Of a DNA stretch of 64,000 bases, positions 1-11,618 are shown in pieces. Position 1 is the stretch's first letter; every line of letters begins with the position of its first letter. A model generated the notes under the pieces. That model was not told the DNA's origin and did not search any database. It saw only the letters and a program-made list of their open reading frames with translations. The translations under genes were made by a program, and so were the position numbers. The stretch covers positions 190,001 to 254,000 of the forward strand of contig JAXRKP010000242.1 in assembly GCA_037039925.1 (NCBI GenBank), in the 5' to 3' direction. Source of the DNA: Doris montereyensis. Lineage: Eukaryota; Mollusca; Gastropoda; Nudibranchia; Dorididae.

Positions 1-39
1 TGTTAATATCACCACTAATAGTAAGGAATTATTCATTCC

Positions 40-215
40 CAGAATTCCATAAATTGTATCACAACACCAAACTAGTGCTTCTACACATTTGCACCTGGGT
101 AGAGTGGGGAAAATGCGTGTTAAGCATCTTTCTCAAGGAACACAACACCGGGCCTAGTATTGTCAGAATTTGAACTCAGAGATCTCATCATCCAGAGTCT
201 GGCATCCTAACCACT
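40..215 (-). mobile_element. SINE family A, partial copy
   Basis: CACATTTGCACCTGGGTAGA, then GTGGGGAAAATGCGTGTTAA and AGGAACACAACACC...CTAGTATTGTCAG. A degraded box-B region (GAATTTGAACTCAGA) and AACCACTC end it. It is more diverged than the 54-kb copy. Confidence 0.8.
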
Positions 216-324
216 CACATGGATTGAAAACCTGTTTTTTTTTATGTCAAGTATTTATAATTAGCTGGAAGAAAATATGCAAAACGTTGGCAATGGGAGA
301 AATTTAATTGATTTTTCAACTCAC

Positions 325-422
325 GGTGTCCTCAAACTTCTCAATAAACTCTGGAGCCCTTGTCTCTTCCATAGTCCTGAGGACCAGTGGTGATTCAGAC
401 AATCTTTCATCTCTGGGAATGG
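325..422 (-). CDS. Exon: linker and start of the next Ig (continues off the left edge)
   Basis: 98 bp, acceptor TTTCATACAG, donor GACACC|GTGAGT, phase 2 in and 0 out. It encodes IPRDERLSESPLVLRTMEET, then RAPEFIEKFEDT. APEFIEKFEDT is the usual A-strand start of an I-set Ig (compare APEFIKVPEK at 1692-1814). The body of the domain must lie in an exon beyond position 1, so the gene continues. Confidence 0.9.
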
Positions 423-939
423 CTGTATGAAAGAGAGGAGAAAAAGGGATCATTTAGAATAACATCTACAAAACATATATATAAATACGTTATTCTAAAA
501 CTTTCATTAACTAAAAAAATGACAAAGCATAATCAATAAATCATAGCAGCAAAGAATTTTTAAGAATAGTGATATTTGAAGGCAAACTAATTCTAACTTC
601 TGTGACAGCCCGTAGTATTCCAGAAAACAGTGACATTGCTAATTTAATTTGAAATAACCCACTTTAAGGAAAATAATAAAAGACTGCTGGTGTGTTTCTG
701 AAATGCGGTGGTATTTACATCAATTCAACATAGTGTCTCTGAACTTTCACCACAATTTCTCTAAGTTTCTGCCGTTAACTTAGGGTTTCTATAAAAGAAA
801 CAAGAATACATTTGACCCTCAAATGCGTACTTTTCAAGGAAAATACACACTTACAGACTCTAAACAAAAAACATAAACAAACTAAATATGTTTTATACCA
901 GCTGGTTAACAACTATGCAACAAGATTATCTCTCCTTAC
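423..939. other. Intron, about 520 bp
   Basis: AT-rich sequence with no recognised feature. Confidence 0.5.
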
Positions 940-1119
940 CGTTGACAACTAGAGGAATGTCACATGTGGCTTTGCCTTCAGTGTTCTCAGCAACACAAGT
1001 GTAAATGCCAGCATCTACCGTGTCCGTATCCTTAATTTCAAAACAGTGTGTGTCCTCATAGCTCTCCAGGTGATAAACTTCTACATTGTCCAAAACTTCA
1101 TTTTCCTTCGTCCAACTCA
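940..1119 (-). CDS. Exon: C-terminal half of an Ig domain
   Basis: 180 bp, acceptor TTTTTTACAG, donor GTCAACG|GTAAGG. It encodes SWTKENEVLDNVEVYHLES, then EIKDTDTVDAGIYTCVAEN and TEGKATCDIPLVVN. It has the C-strand Trp, the tyrosine corner DAGIY and an F-strand Cys. It completes the Ig begun at 1692-1814. Confidence 0.94.
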
Positions 1120-1691
1120 CTGTAAAAAATAAAATAAATTAATTTGTATCAAGATACGTGCCGTGTGCATTACATACAGCTCTAATTCAAGAAAAATGGG
1201 GCAGAAAAGTTTTTCAAAATCCTTAACACATAAATACGCTTCAAACATTAAAGAAAGATTTTCTGCTTCATTTTGACTTTTCATTTCAAATCATGCCACT
1301 GCACACTGCAGTCTGCAGTAGTGTTACCTAAGACCTTTAAGAAACATAGTTTTGATGATTCTCATTCATTCCTTTCCATTATCTGACCACTTTTGTTAGT
1401 CTATCACGCTTATCTTACTATAAGTAGCAAATCATTTCGTAGCCTACAAATATCACTTTAAAAATTCACCTTTTAGATTTAACCTCGTATTCTTAAGATT
1501 TCAGTTTCTTCGCTATTAACACATCACAGAAATAATACAATTTGTTGCTGATCGAATATCATACTTTATATTTTTAATTTAGCTTATCCAGCCAATTGTG
1601 ATATAACTAATAATCTAAAAATATTCGATGAAAAGGATAAATAATTTCAACATATATATTGATGCAAATTTGTCATTATTTATTTTGACAC
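1120..1691. other. Intron, about 570 bp
   Basis: AT-rich sequence with no recognised feature. Confidence 0.5.
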
Positions 1692-1814
1692 CAACCTGTA
1701 GGCTTTGTTGGCCGACAACCTTGACCAGAAACTTGGCAATTTCATGCTCTCTGGCAACAACTTTCTCAGGTACTTTAATGAACTCTGGAGCCATGGTTTT
1801 TTCTTCCACGATTT
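1692..1814 (-). CDS. Exon: N-terminal half of an Ig domain
   Basis: 123 bp, acceptor TGCATTACAG. The donor chosen is CAGGTTG|GTGTCA, because it gives the phase 1 needed by the next exon; CAG|GTTGGT is an out-of-phase alternative. It encodes IVEEKTMAPEFIKVPEKVVA, then REHEIAKFLVKVVGQQSLQV. The B-strand Cys is replaced (FLVKVV). Confidence 0.85.
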
Positions 1815-2349
1815 CTGTAATGCAAACGAGTGAATGTAAGGAAGATAACGAATATAAATAACAACTCTTGTGGTGCTAATTGGTGTTAACAATAATTTCT
1901 AATGTCTGACAAATCAAACCTGAGGAACTCTTCAAGGATAAAGAATGAATCATTAGCCACTTTGATCTAATCTAGTCTTGCTACAAATTTAAAGTCAGTA
2001 GAGATAACAAACACGCTGTTACTGTTACTTCTTCTTCTTCTTCGTAATAACTGACCAACTGAATTCTTGACTTATACCATCAGTACGCATGTTTAACCAT
2101 AAACTGTTAATCTGATTTTTATTTTAAAATGATGTGTTTAATTTTTGTCATTTAACTCTTCAAGAGCTACTGCTAAGTTTAATTTCTGCAGGCAGTTTTT
2201 TCCACAGCCTTACTGTACTAGGGTTAAAATAAGTGCAATCAATATTTGAGGGTCGAATTAGGTATGTTTGACAGTCTGATCTAGGTCATCTTATTTTAAC
2301 TTTAAGCTGATCTAAGCTCTTAAGAAAATCTTTAATTTTACGTGCTTAC
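1815..2349. other. Intron, 535 bp, mostly a LINE remnant
   Basis: More than half is the LINE end at 2016-2320; the rest is AT-rich with nothing recognised. Confidence 0.6.
2016..2320 (-). mobile_element. Decayed LINE, reverse-transcriptase C-terminal end
   Basis: Minus translation gives QTYLIRPSNIDCTYFNPS, then TVRLWKKLPAEIKLSSS, matching the LINE signature FxPRTVRxWNxLPxEI. It is broken by stops, with related pieces at 4215, 7078 and 42840 in the same orientation. Confidence 0.75.
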
Positions 2350-2667
2350 CTTCGACAAATAATTCTGCTTTGCATTTATCGGATCCAATTTCGTTTGTGG
2401 CCACACATTTGTACGTGCCATCGTCCTCAGGAAGCAATTCAATGACGATAAGTGAACTCTCGCCATTGTCGGTGAAGTTGATGCTAATCCTCTTGTCGTC
2501 CGGTTTGATTTCATTGTCATCTTTGAACCAAACCAGTTCAGGCGTAGGAACTCCTGTGGCCTTGCATTTGAACTGGGCCTTGTCGCCTACACTAGATTCT
2601 ATCGTGTCTATGCTGATGACAAACTTGGCGCAGCCAATTTGGGTTTCTCTTCCTCTCTTTGGGAGTT
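2350..2667 (-). CDS. Exon: complete I-set Ig domain
   Basis: 318 bp, acceptor CTATCTCCAG, donor GAAG|GTAAGC, phase 2 in and 1 out, no frame break. It encodes LPKRGRETQIGCAKFVISID, then GDKAQFKCKATGVPTPELVW, FKDDNEIKPDD and PEDDGTYKCVATNEIGS. Both canonical Cys (FKC, YKC), the C-strand Trp and the tyrosine corner are present, making this the most canonical Ig in the window. Confidence 0.96.
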
Positions 2668-3745
2668 CTGGAGATAGATGAGAAATAAGTTACGGTGAAG
2701 CTTAAAAAACTCACTGATGGTGGAAACTCAAAGCAGTCAATAAGGTTGAATAAATGCAATTATATTTTGAGTGTCTTAAAATGTGTTGAGTAAAGACTAG
2801 GGTTTAATTAACACTGAAACCAATTGTTCTCAGTTTACAGTGGTCAAAATACAGATTAACACCAATAATAAAAAAACTTTAAGGTGCTCTGCTGTGTACA
2901 TGAAGTCGTTTATTATTGTTATTAACTTTAATCAGGCAACACCCTGCAACGATAAAACTTTGGAAAAGACAGAAATCAGCTTCTAAGCCTCTGAAGAAAA
3001 AAAATTGAATCTGAAATCGATGGTTACACGTTAGGATACAGGAATTATTAGTCATTTTCAATGTATGGCTTTCTATGAAACATTCAAGGCAGTCAGGTGG
3101 TGAGAGATTTTGATTTCAACAAAATCTGTAAAGCCTTTCATTAGCTACAGAATATTTAGTGTCTTACCATGGAGCTCTAGGCTTTGAGTTTACTTGTTTT
3201 ACATACTCAGAGTCAGGTGGTTAAGTGGCTTTAACTGTCAATGTTTTAAAAACCAAAAAAAAATAAACAAATGAAAGCTCACATTTTTTTTTTTTTTATG
3301 TATTTAAGGTCAAGAACCTGGACCACTGTTATCAACAGCCAACAGCTAAACCCCTTTGCCATAGCTGGATTATAAATAAGGTATTCCTTTTTTTCCCATC
3401 AAGACGGCTGAGTGGCTAAAAGCCATTGTGCTGTGACCTAGAGGTACTGAGTTCGAGCCCTACTTCAGGCATATAGTTTTTTCCCCCCTGAGCAAGACAA
3501 ATTTACCCTATTTGCTCACAGACAACCAGGGTGACTATTGTTCCATTGGGCATAAGCCAGGATAGTCTATATTCCTTTTTCTAAAGTAATTTGAATGCCA
3601 GGCGCGACACCTTTTGGTGCCCACAAGGGCGGCACTTTTTTTCTTTAAAAAAAATAATGCATTACATGATTTTTATATGACTTTTTCAAACAAATACCTA
3701 TGTACGAATTATATTCCAAAAATGTTGATAATATAGTATGTATAC
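2668..3745. other. Intron, about 1.1 kb, with a SINE-like element
   Basis: AT-rich; contains a plus-strand tRNA-headed element at 3397-3545. No exon was seen. Confidence 0.6.
3397..3545 (+). mobile_element. tRNA-headed SINE-like element (family C)
   Basis: GACGGCTGAGTGGCTAAAAG resembles a box A and CTGAGTTCGAGCCCT a box B at tRNA-like spacing (about 45 bp), followed by TTTTTTCCCCCCTGAGCA and a T-rich stretch. Only one copy is in the window, so the ends are approximate. Confidence 0.55.
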
Positions 3746-3987
3746 CTGTGATATTCAATTCAGCAGAGCAAGACACTGTGCCAAGTTCATTGGTAGCTGT
3801 TGCTTCATACTCTCCAGCATCTTGTGACACGACTTAAGTAAATCTCCAGATGGTGCTGTCCTTCTTCCTCAAAGATCATGTGCCGACCCTCATCGTCCAA
3901 AACTTTGCCATTGTAAGCCCAAGACAATTCTGGTTCAGGCTCACCAGTAACCTCGCACACAAAGTCCGCTGTTTCTCCAGGGTTGAC
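3746..3987 (-). CDS. Exon: Ig domain body with one frame break
   Basis: Acceptor TTTATCATTAG, donor ATCACAG|GTATAC. It starts in phase 0 as VNPGETADFVCEVTGEPEPE, then LSWAYNGKVLDDEGRHMIFE and LEIYL. After one extra base (near 3832-3836) it continues VVSQDAGEYEATATNELG and CSAELNIT. With the extra base removed, length and exit phase (1) agree with the next exon. The B-strand Cys is present and the F-strand Cys is replaced (YEATATN). The break falls in a TTAAG context rather than a long homopolymer, so a real disabling variant cannot be excluded. Confidence 0.88.
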
Positions 3988-4214
3988 CTAATGATAAATA
4001 AATGATAAATAATGGAAGGTAAGATGAAGTGACTTTAAAAAGTGAGAAAGTAATGAAGAAAAAGTTTTTGATTCTAATAATCAAGTTATAAATCAGGCAG
4101 AATTTTGTTTCTAACTTAAAATACAAAATTATTCTTTAAACGCTTACTTGCTTTTTTTCTCACTAGCATTGGGTAACAAAGTTTTTTTATTTTTGCTTTG
4201 TTGTCTTGTGGGGA

Positions 4215-4425
4215 CTCGCCAAATCTTCTTCTTCTTCTTCATAATAACTGACCGACTCAATTCTTGAGTATTACTGTCATCGTGCATATTTTAATTCAAC
4301 TCAAAAATATTTATCAAATTTTGATTTTAAAGTGATGTGCTTGATTCTATTTTTAAAGTCTTCAGTGTTATTGCTGAGTTTTATTTCTGTTGGCAGTCCA
4401 TGATTATTTAAATACATATAGATAA
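4215..4425 (-). mobile_element. LINE 3' fragment
   Basis: CTTCTTCTTCTTCATAATAA, then CTGACCGACTCAATTCTTGA and later TTATTGCTGAGTTTTATTTC parallel 2030-2200 in order and spacing. It lies directly beside the 4433 donor, so it was tolerated in the intron. Confidence 0.65.
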
Positions 4426-4432
4426 AACTTAC

Positions 4433-4722
4433 TGTGGTAGCATCGATCTTGAGCAGAAACTCTGGTCCCTTTCCAGGACTAACTTCTTCCTCTGGAGCGG
4501 CAGCTTCCTCTGGGACAACTTCAACAGGTATGACTTCCTTTTGAATAACCTCTGTGGGAGACACTTCCTCTGGAGCAATTTTAGCGGGTATGACTTCCTC
4601 TGGAAGCTCTTGCACAGCAATGACTTCTTCTTGAACGACCTCAACAGGTGTAGTTTCCTCAGCCACAACCTCAACTGGTGTGACCTCCTCTGGAACTTCT
4701 TCAGGAACTGCTTCCTCTGGCA
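4433..4722 (-). CDS. PEVK-like linker exon leading into an Ig
   Basis: 290 bp, acceptor TATTGTTACAG, donor GCTACCACA|GTAAGT, phase 2 in and 0 out. It encodes degenerate PEEVxPVEVVxEE units (PEEAVPEEVPEEVTPVEVV, EETTPVEVVQEEVIAVQELP) about 9-11 residues long, then GPEFLLKIDATT, the A-strand of an Ig continued in 3746-3987. This is the most PEVK-like segment in the window (Pro, Glu, Val; few Lys). The preceding exon is not established. Confidence 0.88.
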
Positions 4723-5596
4723 CTGTAACAATATTGTCAAATCATGTATTTAATTTGGTGGTTATATCAACAACATGAGCAATTTCAAGAGCACAATGAC
4801 AAATTTATATTTCTCATGACAAACTTGAAAACTCCTCTCTCAAATGATTTAAAGAGTTAGGTTGGGTTTTTTAAAATAAAAAAAAACACACAATAATGAA
4901 TGAATGGAGAAAGATATGAAATTAATGAAATGACAAAGTTTTGCATGACATCATTGCAACAAGCCATTACTCAGCATTGCACATGCAATCTATTACAACA
5001 ATTAAATAATTATGTTAAATTCTATTCAGCAAAATTTTGTTGTTACGGCAATTGATGTACAGTTTTAGAGGTAAATTTTAACGTAAAGTGCTTTTAATAC
5101 AAGAGTAATTTAACTACAAAAGAAAGCCACTTGCTTTTAATCAATAAGAATAAGAACTTTAAAATTGCATAGTAATCACAATTTTTAAAAACTTTTATAT
5201 CAACTAAATCACTCCTTGTAAAACGTTTCCAATTTGTTGATCAATCATGGAACATTTGTCAATTAATCCCTTTTTAATAATTTACCTATAATAAATAATA
5301 ACAATAATGTATGGCATAAAAGAACGGTTCTGCCAGAAGAAGAATTTATTTACAATTCTTTATATTTATTCTTTTAAATCTTCTTGATTAAGATAAAAAA
5401 AGAAAAAACGGTCTAGAGAGTAGTTATATTTCATGCAGATTTTACTTTGTAGTAAAAAGAAAACAGACACAGAATCAATTTGGCTTCTTTTGTAGATTTT
5501 TATGGTCTGGTAAATACAGAAATATTGATAGTAGTATATCTTATAAAAATGTTGCTATGGTTCCTTTCACATTACCGTTAATTACAAAAAACTCAC

Positions 5597-5647
5597 CATT
5601 CTTCACCAACTTGTAAAGGGTAAGTCCAAATATTTTCAGGTTGGTAA
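5597..5647 (-). CDS. Weak candidate micro-exon (17 codons)
   Basis: Minus-strand donor AATG|GTGAGT is good and the acceptor TTTTAAAAG is poor. The frame reads TNLKIFGLTLYKLVKN with phase 2 in and 1 out, exactly what the exon at 4433-4722 requires upstream. It shows no PEVK or Ig character, so the match may be chance. Confidence 0.22.
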
Positions 5648-6204
5648 CTTTTAAAAGAATTTTAATTCTTGAGCTCTTGTTTTCTTATCCCCATGTTTTC
5701 ACTTTCCTTTCTTGATAATACATGTAGATCTACAGTATTTGATACAACTTCTTTATTCTAGGTAGATGAAGCTCACAACTCAAATTTGAAAAACTTATTT
5801 TCAAAACATTATCAATAAACTAAACAAGTCTAAGAGCAGTTTGATCCTGAATTTTCACTGCCTGCATGTATGGAATGAACCTGTTCGAGAGATGGGAAAA
5901 ATCTGATAAAAAAAAAAAAAGCTTAAGACAAGGAGTGATCAAGCAGCATTTACTGTGCTGTTTTGATTGAAGATTGATTTTTCTTTCTCATGCCCAATCG
6001 GTTTACCATGAACCATGTCATCATTTGTGTAACGTCTAACAACAGCTTAACACAAGGTTAATATTAACTCAGACTTTTATATGGTTTTTTAATTCTCTTT
6101 TTCTAAGTAAGCTGATTGGGCATTTTTATGTTTCAGATTTTTTGTTTTGTTTTTATAATTTTTTTGGTTGGGTGTGTTTCGTTTGGGTCTTAGTCATTGT
6201 TGGG

Positions 6205-6325
6205 AGAAGTTCCATATCGATAGTCGGGATCCAGCCATTATCTAAACATCTATCACAATCACTGGGAGGAATTCCATAGTCGGGATCAGCCATTATCTAA
6301 ACATCTCTCACAATCCCTAAGCCAA
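6205..6325. repeat. Two-copy direct duplication, about 57-60 bp
   Basis: TTCCATA..TAGTCGGGATC and CAGCCATTATCTAAACATCT, then CACAATC occur at 6209-6265 and again at 6270-6322, with a third partial CTTCCATAGTCGGGG at 6369. Function unknown; it may be part of an unrecognised mobile element. Confidence 0.8.
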
Positions 6326-7077
6326 GCATATGTGATACTGATACTCAGTGATAGATTATTTTAAAATACTAGAAAGACTTCCATAGTCGGGGTACCACCC
6401 AGGGGACATAATAAAGAGGCTTTATTTTGAAGGGGGAGATAGAAGTAAAATAAAGTAGTGTAACACTATAGCGACAACGGATGAGACTGAACACTGACTA
6501 ATGAATACGAGCAGTTGAAATGTGACAATTATAAGGGACCAGACCGAGACTAGATCTAGTAATCAGTGATCAGGAGTAGGTCCTAATAGGAATAGCACTA
6601 GATCTAGATCTGATTCACTACGTCTAGATCTAGATCTACATTCATTTTGAACATCATGCTGAATATTTGCATAGAGCGCTATATTGAATAATGATGCTAA
6701 GATGTTACAGCGTCTGTTAAAAAATATCAATCAATCGGAGGAAACCAACAACAGCCTATTACCTTACAGCCACCATGAAAATAATTCTGGCTACAGGTAC
6801 TGGCCTTCAAGTGATAGGCTATTATATGGGGGCTAAATCTACTCCATTTTTTCATAAGTTGGGGGCCAGTATAGTTTGTATCGACCTCGATTGTGAAATC
6901 CACGTACAATACATCGCTTCGCCTCGAGCATCATTGTATTATCGATACCAAGTCATTTTCCCCCAATTCCATTCAAATTTATGAGACCCCCTCGCTCTGT
7001 AAAACTCAATGTAGCCTAGCTTTATCAATGATTAGGTCATATAATCTTAATTAGGCCTGATGGTATATTTATCTCTT

Positions 7078-7535
7078 CCTGGTAAAAACTGACCAACTCA
7101 ATTCCTGATTTTTTACTGTCTATGTGCAATATATTTTGTAGAGGTTACATGTATTGTAATCTATATCTTCCATATTGGGACAGGTCTTTTGAGATCCGAA
7201 AGAACCCCCAAAACGGCAACCATTGTCGCTTATTTCCCCCCATTGACTCGAGGCCACTTACGGATATATGCGGCCCAATTCTATGGCGCTATCATTTAAA
7301 AAATTTTAAAGTAATGGACTGCCTTCTTTTTTTTAAATACTTTTTGGTACTGACCTACATCTTAGTTTACCTTTTGTAGGCAATTATGTTCAATTGGCAG
7401 TTTGCTCCAGTCTTACTGTACTGTAGTAAAATGAGCGTATATGACTATCATTCTATCAGTGTCTGAGGATGAAGCAATGTTTCTTTGACTACCGGATTTA
7501 GTTGTTCTTGTGCTAAGCTTAAGCTGATATAATGG
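7078..7535 (-). mobile_element. Decayed LINE 3' region
   Basis: It shares AAAACTGACCAACTCAATTC at one end and GCAGTTTGCTCCAGTCTTAC, then TGTACTGTAGTAAAATGAGC and CTTAAGCTGATATAATGG at the other with 2016-2320. On the minus strand these blocks encode the LWxxLPAEI-type reverse-transcriptase end, here interrupted by about 200 bp of unrelated sequence. Confidence 0.65.
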
Positions 7536-8635
7536 GATGAACACTTGGTTGTTTATAGCTTTAGAGAAAATAGTTACTTTCTGTCTCCAGGGTCTTCTGC
7601 AATATTATGTGTCTATTATAACCGTTCCATGTTTTTTGTTGTTTTTTTTGTACTTCCTGCTGTGTATAAAATAATCAATATTATTACAAAACGAGTTTTT
7701 TTCTTTCTTTTTTTCCCTTTTTTTTTTTTGGGGGGGGGAGGGTTGTATTTGTTTATTCTTTCTCAATTTCTTGTATGTAGGCTATGATCAGTGATGTTGC
7801 TCTCAGACACAGCTACCGAATGATAACCTGGCTTTGATTCAAGACGTATACCGCAGTCAATGGTGTAGGCAAATGTAGAAAAATATCATAACGACGCATC
7901 TATCTATATACATAATTATGAGTTGATCGATCTTTGTTCGCCAAAGGCTCTGTTGATAGGTCACTAAGAGTAACCATATTTTTCATGTAGGCTTTAATCA
8001 TCCCCAGATCGTTTATTTTTTTGAGAAAATGTTCTGCCAAAAGTGACATTGAAATAATGTCAACTTCATTGTTTCCCCATATTTGTGAGTATCATTTTTA
8101 TTCAGCTAGTCCGCCATTTTGAACAGGTCATACCAGGTATTTAAAAAGTTGGAATAGTACCTTCACACTTACCTCAGAATTAAATACTTACCCGAACTTA
8201 TAATCGTATTTGGTACCACCCTAGGTGTAATATGCTTGTAATAATATAATAATATGCCAATTGTTGCCTTTCACTACTTTCAGGTATTGCTGCTAATCTT
8301 TGTAATTCCCAGCATAATATCTAGTAATCGTAGGTTTATTTTTCCCCCCAAGGAAGATGATGCTCTACATCATGATTTAATCATGCAACAAACACCAAGA
8401 AAACCACAAACAGAGGTGGTTTAGGCTCAATCTAGAAGTAGCATATGCCTGGAGTATCATAATATGTCTCTACGAACTTTATAATTAAATATCAAACGAT
8501 AGGATACTTAATTGTGGTACTGTTAAGAAGCTTATTATTTTGTTCAGTTTTTATAAAGGACTAATGACATCGAAAGGAAAGAATGAAATCAACATGATTT
8601 TAAACTTAAACGCTAGTGTTGCTTTCAAAGTTATT

Positions 8636-8690
8636 TCAAGGCCATTGTGTCCCATAGAGCCAGACCTTATCCCTAATTCTATAACACTAT
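8636..8690 (-). mobile_element. SINE family A 3' fragment
   Basis: CAAGGCCATTGTGTCCCATA, then GAGCCAGACCTTATCC corresponds to the 3' block CAAGGCC...CCCATAGAGCCxGAxCTTATCC of the full copies at 40 and 54 kb. The rest of the element is missing and a CT array follows. Confidence 0.75.
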
Positions 8691-8691
8691 T

Positions 8692-8781
<90 letters not shown>
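8692..8781. repeat. (CT)n microsatellite, 90 bp
   Basis: Pure CT on the plus strand, the only long GA/CT array in this orientation. It directly abuts a SINE 3' fragment at 8636-8690. Confidence 0.97.
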
Positions 8782-8785
<4 letters not shown>

Positions 8786-9774
8786 ACTCCACGGCCAAAA
8801 TCTATTCATTGTTAAAACTACTCACTACTTAACGCTTAGTCAAGATATTGATGTTACGGGCGTAAACGCTACTAATACAAATATCACAGCACGAAACTCC
8901 GACGCTTAGATCTTAAACATCATGTACTCCAAGGGAAGAGAGAATCACTTAGGCGAAAAAGCCAATCCAAATATTATTCCGTAATAGTAATACATTGTAT
9001 TTATAATAATGGAGATTCGACTAACAGCAGTAGATCAGTAGATCTGCTAACACTGGTTAGTCTGCAGCTATTAAACTGAGTTATCCGATATCTAGATGTA
9101 GTCGAGCCGATGATATAATATTATTATGCTCTTCGTCTTATGTCAACTAAAGCACTGACGGATCTAGTCAATAACTACACATCGCCGAATTCTACATATA
9201 TATAGTAGAAAAGCACAGTAAAGAGATGCCTAGTTAAATTATTTGATGATTCCTAGGTTATTTATAAGTATGTATAATTCTAGATCTTGTCTCTGAGCGC
9301 TGTCAGCGATTAACGATACGGTAGGCCTAATATTATAAGCTTAGATAATAATAATAATAATATAATATAAGCCCCTACTTTGTGAACTAAGGTCTCTTTT
9401 TCAAATCAGTGCCGAGTTTCAAACATCCATGTAATTGACCTACGTAAGCTGAATATCATCGCACCTAAATGATTCTATTGTGAACCTTTTTTGTACATGT
9501 ATTTGTTTGTTTGAACTTTTTGTTCATGCTTGCACTGCATTGTCATTGAATTGAGAGATAGAAGAAGCAAACAATCGGAAGTAGGTACCGGTAACCAAGA
9601 AGCGTTGGTGCCCGTGCAAAGAAGGAATATAAACAGAATGGATATTGAGAAATACCTGCAATTAACATGCAAGAGGCGCATAGGGGGCAGAGAGCATACG
9701 GCCAGTTAAATGAGTGGATAAATCGTTGTTAAAAACCAACTGCACATCTGGGTTGATTGAATACAACTCTGGGA

Positions 9775-9831
9775 AAAGAGAGGGAGGGAGAGAGAGGGAG
9801 AGGAGGAGAGAGAGAGAGAAGAGAGGGAGAG

Positions 9832-9914
<83 letters not shown>

Positions 9915-9947
9915 AGGGAGGAGAGAGAGAGAGAGAGAAGAGAGGGA
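9775..9947. repeat. (GA)n microsatellite, about 170 bp
   Basis: Plus-strand GA with GGGA and AAGA interruptions at both edges and a pure core at 9841-9906. Confidence 0.96.
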
Positions 9948-10204
9948 TCAGAAAGCGAGGCAAGGAAATCTCTTCACTTTCCTCTTCCTTCCTCGCGCAC
10001 GCATTCATTACACGTCTGCGCATGCACGGGTTGAGAAGCGATTTATAACTTCTGCCTCAGCGATGAGTGCGCGACAGAGGAAACATTAATAGATAAGCTT
10101 ATTCTTTATTTATTTTTTAAATTGTTGTAATTACAATTAGTTTTGGAATAATAGTCATCATATTTTCCAGCGCCAATCATTATTCTCTCCTTTCTTTCTT
10201 TCTT

Positions 10205-10330
10205 TTTTTCTCAGGCCCCATTCTACCTTTCGGTGTATGGGTTCAGATGCCCGAGATGATCTTTCTCCAGGATGCCATATTCTCTTCTGCTGGGATATTA
10301 TGTTTCGGTTCGGGCATACTTACACATGTA
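10205..10330 (-). mobile_element. LINE 3' fragment
   Basis: Plus-strand CCCATTCTACCTTTCGGTG, then TATGGGTTCAGATGCCCGAG and TCTCCAGGATGCC align by eye with 36530-36600 (CCCATTCTACCTTCGGTACA, GAGTTTAGATGCTCC). A further scrap lies near 59575-59620. All share the orientation of the 36.5-kb element. Confidence 0.65.
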
Positions 10331-11379
10331 AATATTATTACGTGGTGTATAAATCAGCAAGGCACATCGCAAGGCGCTTGATACTATACTCAAGGCTTTT
10401 GATGACTGAACACTACTTACAGTGACCCACATTATGAATATCGATACCACGTAATTGGTCCGTCCGCTGTTTCATTGATTTAGAACCTACTTAGGTCGCC
10501 TAGTTCAGAATAGAACCCTAAACTGTGATCTTCAGTGTTCAGCACCCAGCTCGCTAGATCTAACGGGCACATCATAAATTTAATTGATGTACAAGGCAAA
10601 TAAGTTGCCACTTTTACGCCCCCCCTCCTCGTTTACTATGAGACTAGACGTCTAGCTCTGGGCCCTTCACTCAGCTCCAAGACGGGCCTTCATGGAACAT
10701 GAAAGACAAAAACCTCGACGTAGTGCAGAATAAATCGGGTGTTCTCTGTTTTTGTTTTTTCTTTCTTAGAAAGCTCGTCTGATTTACATGAGCTTAGGTT
10801 AATGTTTTAAATACATTATAATTTATTTTCATACTTCGTCAATGACAGAAATTGTTCTAAAGAAGCAACAGATTTTTCATTGTTGTATGTACATGTGTGT
10901 GTTGTCTGGGGTTTTTATTTTTGTTTCTTTGGTTTGTTTTAGGGAGGGGTGGAGTGTCATTGTTTTTATTTTTGTTTTATTCTTAGTTGCCTTGCTCAAA
11001 ATGGTTTTGTTTTTTCATTTCATTTGCATTACTCAATCATTACTTTATTACGATTTACCTGACATGAAGTCTGATCACTACTTCAAAAAGAGAAACAACA
11101 TGCAAATGGTGGGGATGGTTAACAAAGGATGGGGTGGAAGAAATGAATTCATGAACATGTTAAGTTGAGTAATGCGGGGCACATAGATTTTCATTCTTTT
11201 CTCACTAAATTTACCTCAATTTGAAAAGGAAAAACCCATTTAAAGGCAGAAAAACAGTGGTTTAATTTGAATGAAAGATTTTTTTATCTTTCCTCCCCAT
11301 CTATTTGATTATTACATCCCTTCACCTTCTTTCTTCTTCTTCCTCCTCTTGTTCTCTCCTTCTCTTCTCCTTGTTCTTG

Positions 11380-11399
11380 TTCTTATTATTATTGTTATA

Positions 11400-11443
<44 letters not shown>

Positions 11444-11503
11444 CATTAATATTATTATCATCATCATCATCATCATCATTATCATTATTATTATTATTAT
11501 TAC

Positions 11504-11585
<82 letters not shown>

Positions 11586-11618
11586 TTCATTATTATTATT
11601 AGTATCATTATTATTGCT
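11380..11618. repeat. (ATT)n microsatellite, about 240 bp
   Basis: TTATTA trinucleotide array with CAT/ATC interruptions near 11445-11490. Long polyisoleucine frames across it are artefacts. Confidence 0.96.

Noticed and set aside
3746..3987. Calling the Ig exon with the frame break a pseudogene
   Set aside because: Splice sites, intron phases and all other Ig residues are intact, and similar single-base breaks occur throughout the window, so an assembly error is likelier.
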